Positions 63,222-64,000 of a stretch of 64,000 nt of DNA are shown piece by piece. Within the stretch, counting starts at the first letter, position 1. Every line of letters starts with the position of its first letter. Position numbers and translations under genes: made by a program. The stretch is from Candidatus Eisenbacteria bacterium (GTDB lineage: Bacteria > Eisenbacteria > RBG-16-71-46 > CAIMUX01 > JAHJDP01). The stretch is from contig JAHJDP010000018.1 of NCBI GenBank assembly GCA_018831195.1, positions 1 to 64,000 on the forward strand, written 5' to 3'. The notes under the pieces were generated by a model. The model had not been told where the DNA came from, searched no databases, and saw only the letters and a program-made list of their open reading frames with translations.

Positions 63222-64000
63222 ATGATAGTCCGATTCTGCATTATAACTATGCTCATTTTACTCATGCCCGCTGCCGGCGAGGCCACAACTACCATTGTTA
63301 AACCCGACGGGACCGGGGATTTCCCAACGATCCAGGCGGCTATTGATGCCGCGCTAGAAGGAGACATCATCGAGCTGACGGATGGGACCTTCACCGGGGA
63401 CGGCAATCGGGACATGGACTATCTTGGGAAAGCCATCACGGTGCGATCGCAGGGCGGAAATCCGGAAACTTGCCTCATCGACTGCGAGGGAAGCCAGAGC
63501 GAGCCGCACGGGGCGATCGAATTCTCCGGCGGCGAGGGGGCTTCCTCGATTCTGGAAGGGATAACCATCAGGGGGGCTTACCCGGCGGGCATCATCTGCG
63601 ACAGCTCTTCCCCGACCCTCTATAATTGCCGGTTCCGTGATAATCTGGGCAGCGCCCTTGGACTGAACCATTCGCAATCCTCAATCATCGGCTGTCAATT
63701 CCTCAACAATGCCTCGGACTTCGGAGGAGCCGGCATCAATTGGGCCAACTCGAGCGGTTCGATCACCGACTGCGTCTTTGAGGAGAACACCGCGCTCGTG
63801 GGAGCGGGCCTCTTCTGCCAGTGGGCCTCACCGACAATCTCCGGATGCAGCTTTGTGGGAAATGCGGCGACGTTGACCGGGGGAGCGATCGCGGGCCAGA
63901 GTTCCTCCTCGCACGTGTCGAACTGCAGCTTCTCAAGCAATACCGCCGGCGAGGCGGGAGGGGCCATCCGCTTTCATTACGACGCCCCGATCCTTGAGGA
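63222..64000 (+). CDS. Secreted right-handed beta-helix protein (3' end beyond window)
   Basis: The frame opens at ATG 63222 after GGGGGGATTT and stays open to the window end (259 codons). The signal peptide has the core FCIITMLILLMPAAGEA. The start of the mature part, GTGDFPTIQAAIDAALEGD, is the classic beginning of pectin-lyase-like proteins. Later coils such as GCSFVGNAATLTGGA and NCSFSSNTAGEAGGA are the repeated POMP-like/beta-helix unit. It has the same architecture as the gene at 29772. Whether it ends in a FlgD or TWG tail cannot be seen. Confidence 0.88.
   Translation, partial: MIVRFCIITMLILLMPAAGEATTTIVKPDGTGDFPTIQAAIDAALEGDIIELTDGTFTGDGNRDMDYLGKAITVRSQGGNPETCLIDCEGSQSEPHGAIEFSGGEGASSILEGITIRGAYPAGIICDSSSPTLYNCRFRDNLGSALGLNHSQSSIIGCQFLNNASDFGGAGINWANSSGSITDCVFEENTALVGAGLFCQWASPTISGCSFVGNAATLTGGAIAGQSSSSHVSNCSFSSNTAGEAGGAIRFHYDAPILE

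Overview
The window looks like a chromosomal segment, probably metagenome-derived, from an uncultured Gram-negative bacterium of the FCB group (Eisenbacteria, Krumholzibacteriota or Latescibacterota-like). This is inferred from style, not from a marker gene. Five secreted proteins end in a FlgD-like/T9SS-type C-terminal domain, several carry FG-GAP/VCBS repeats or parallel beta-helices, and there is an RND tripartite pump, an AsmA-like protein and a CBM9/DUF5916 outer-membrane protein. No rRNA, tRNA or CRISPR array was recognised. Base composition is mosaic: about 0.6-14 kb, 31-35 kb and 50.5-51.7 kb are visibly more AT-rich than the rest.

Layout. 0-0.6 kb: short periodic repeats and no gene. 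0.6-6.6 kb: a two-helix membrane protein, then a type I restriction-modification operon hsdM-hsdS-hsdR with overlapping genes. 6.9-10 kb: a divergent signalling pair, a transmembrane Ser/Thr kinase with FG-GAP repeats on the minus strand and an ECF-like sigma factor on the plus strand, followed by a 68-residue protein resembling the usual N-terminal segment of such kinases. 10.3-14 kb: a cluster of small exported proteins of unknown function in mirrored order A-B-C-B'-A', then a membrane-anchored protein D. 14-30 kb: a Fic protein, two large secreted repeat proteins, a lipoprotein gene broken by two frameshifts, an AsmA-like protein, an AAA/DUF4143 ATPase and a beta-helix protein. Five direct copies of an unrecognised structured intergenic repeat of about 110-175 bp punctuate this stretch.

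31-41.6 kb: a hybrid histidine kinase with a Reg_prop/Y_Y_Y sensor, divergent from a glycan-degradation operon (GH29 fucosidase, DUF4838 protein with discoidin-like end, GH3 with PA14 insert). 41.7-48.3 kb: a tetR-adaptor-RND pump-outer membrane channel operon with a palindromic candidate operator. 48.4-64 kb: secreted FG-GAP proteins, a beta-propeller protein, an S41 peptidase, a FlgD-tailed protein, a frameshifted serine beta-lactamase-like hydrolase, a DUF5916 protein, a THUMP-type RNA methyltransferase, a small exported protein and a beta-helix protein that runs off the right end.

The strongest candidates for something undescribed are the five-copy structured repeat (14.2-29.8 kb), the mirrored secreted-protein cluster beside the sigma/kinase locus, and the short TWG-x-x-K tail shared by two exported proteins. 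Three genes need single-base frameshift corrections, all in the same sense (one extra base), so sequencing or assembly error must be excluded before calling them pseudogenes.
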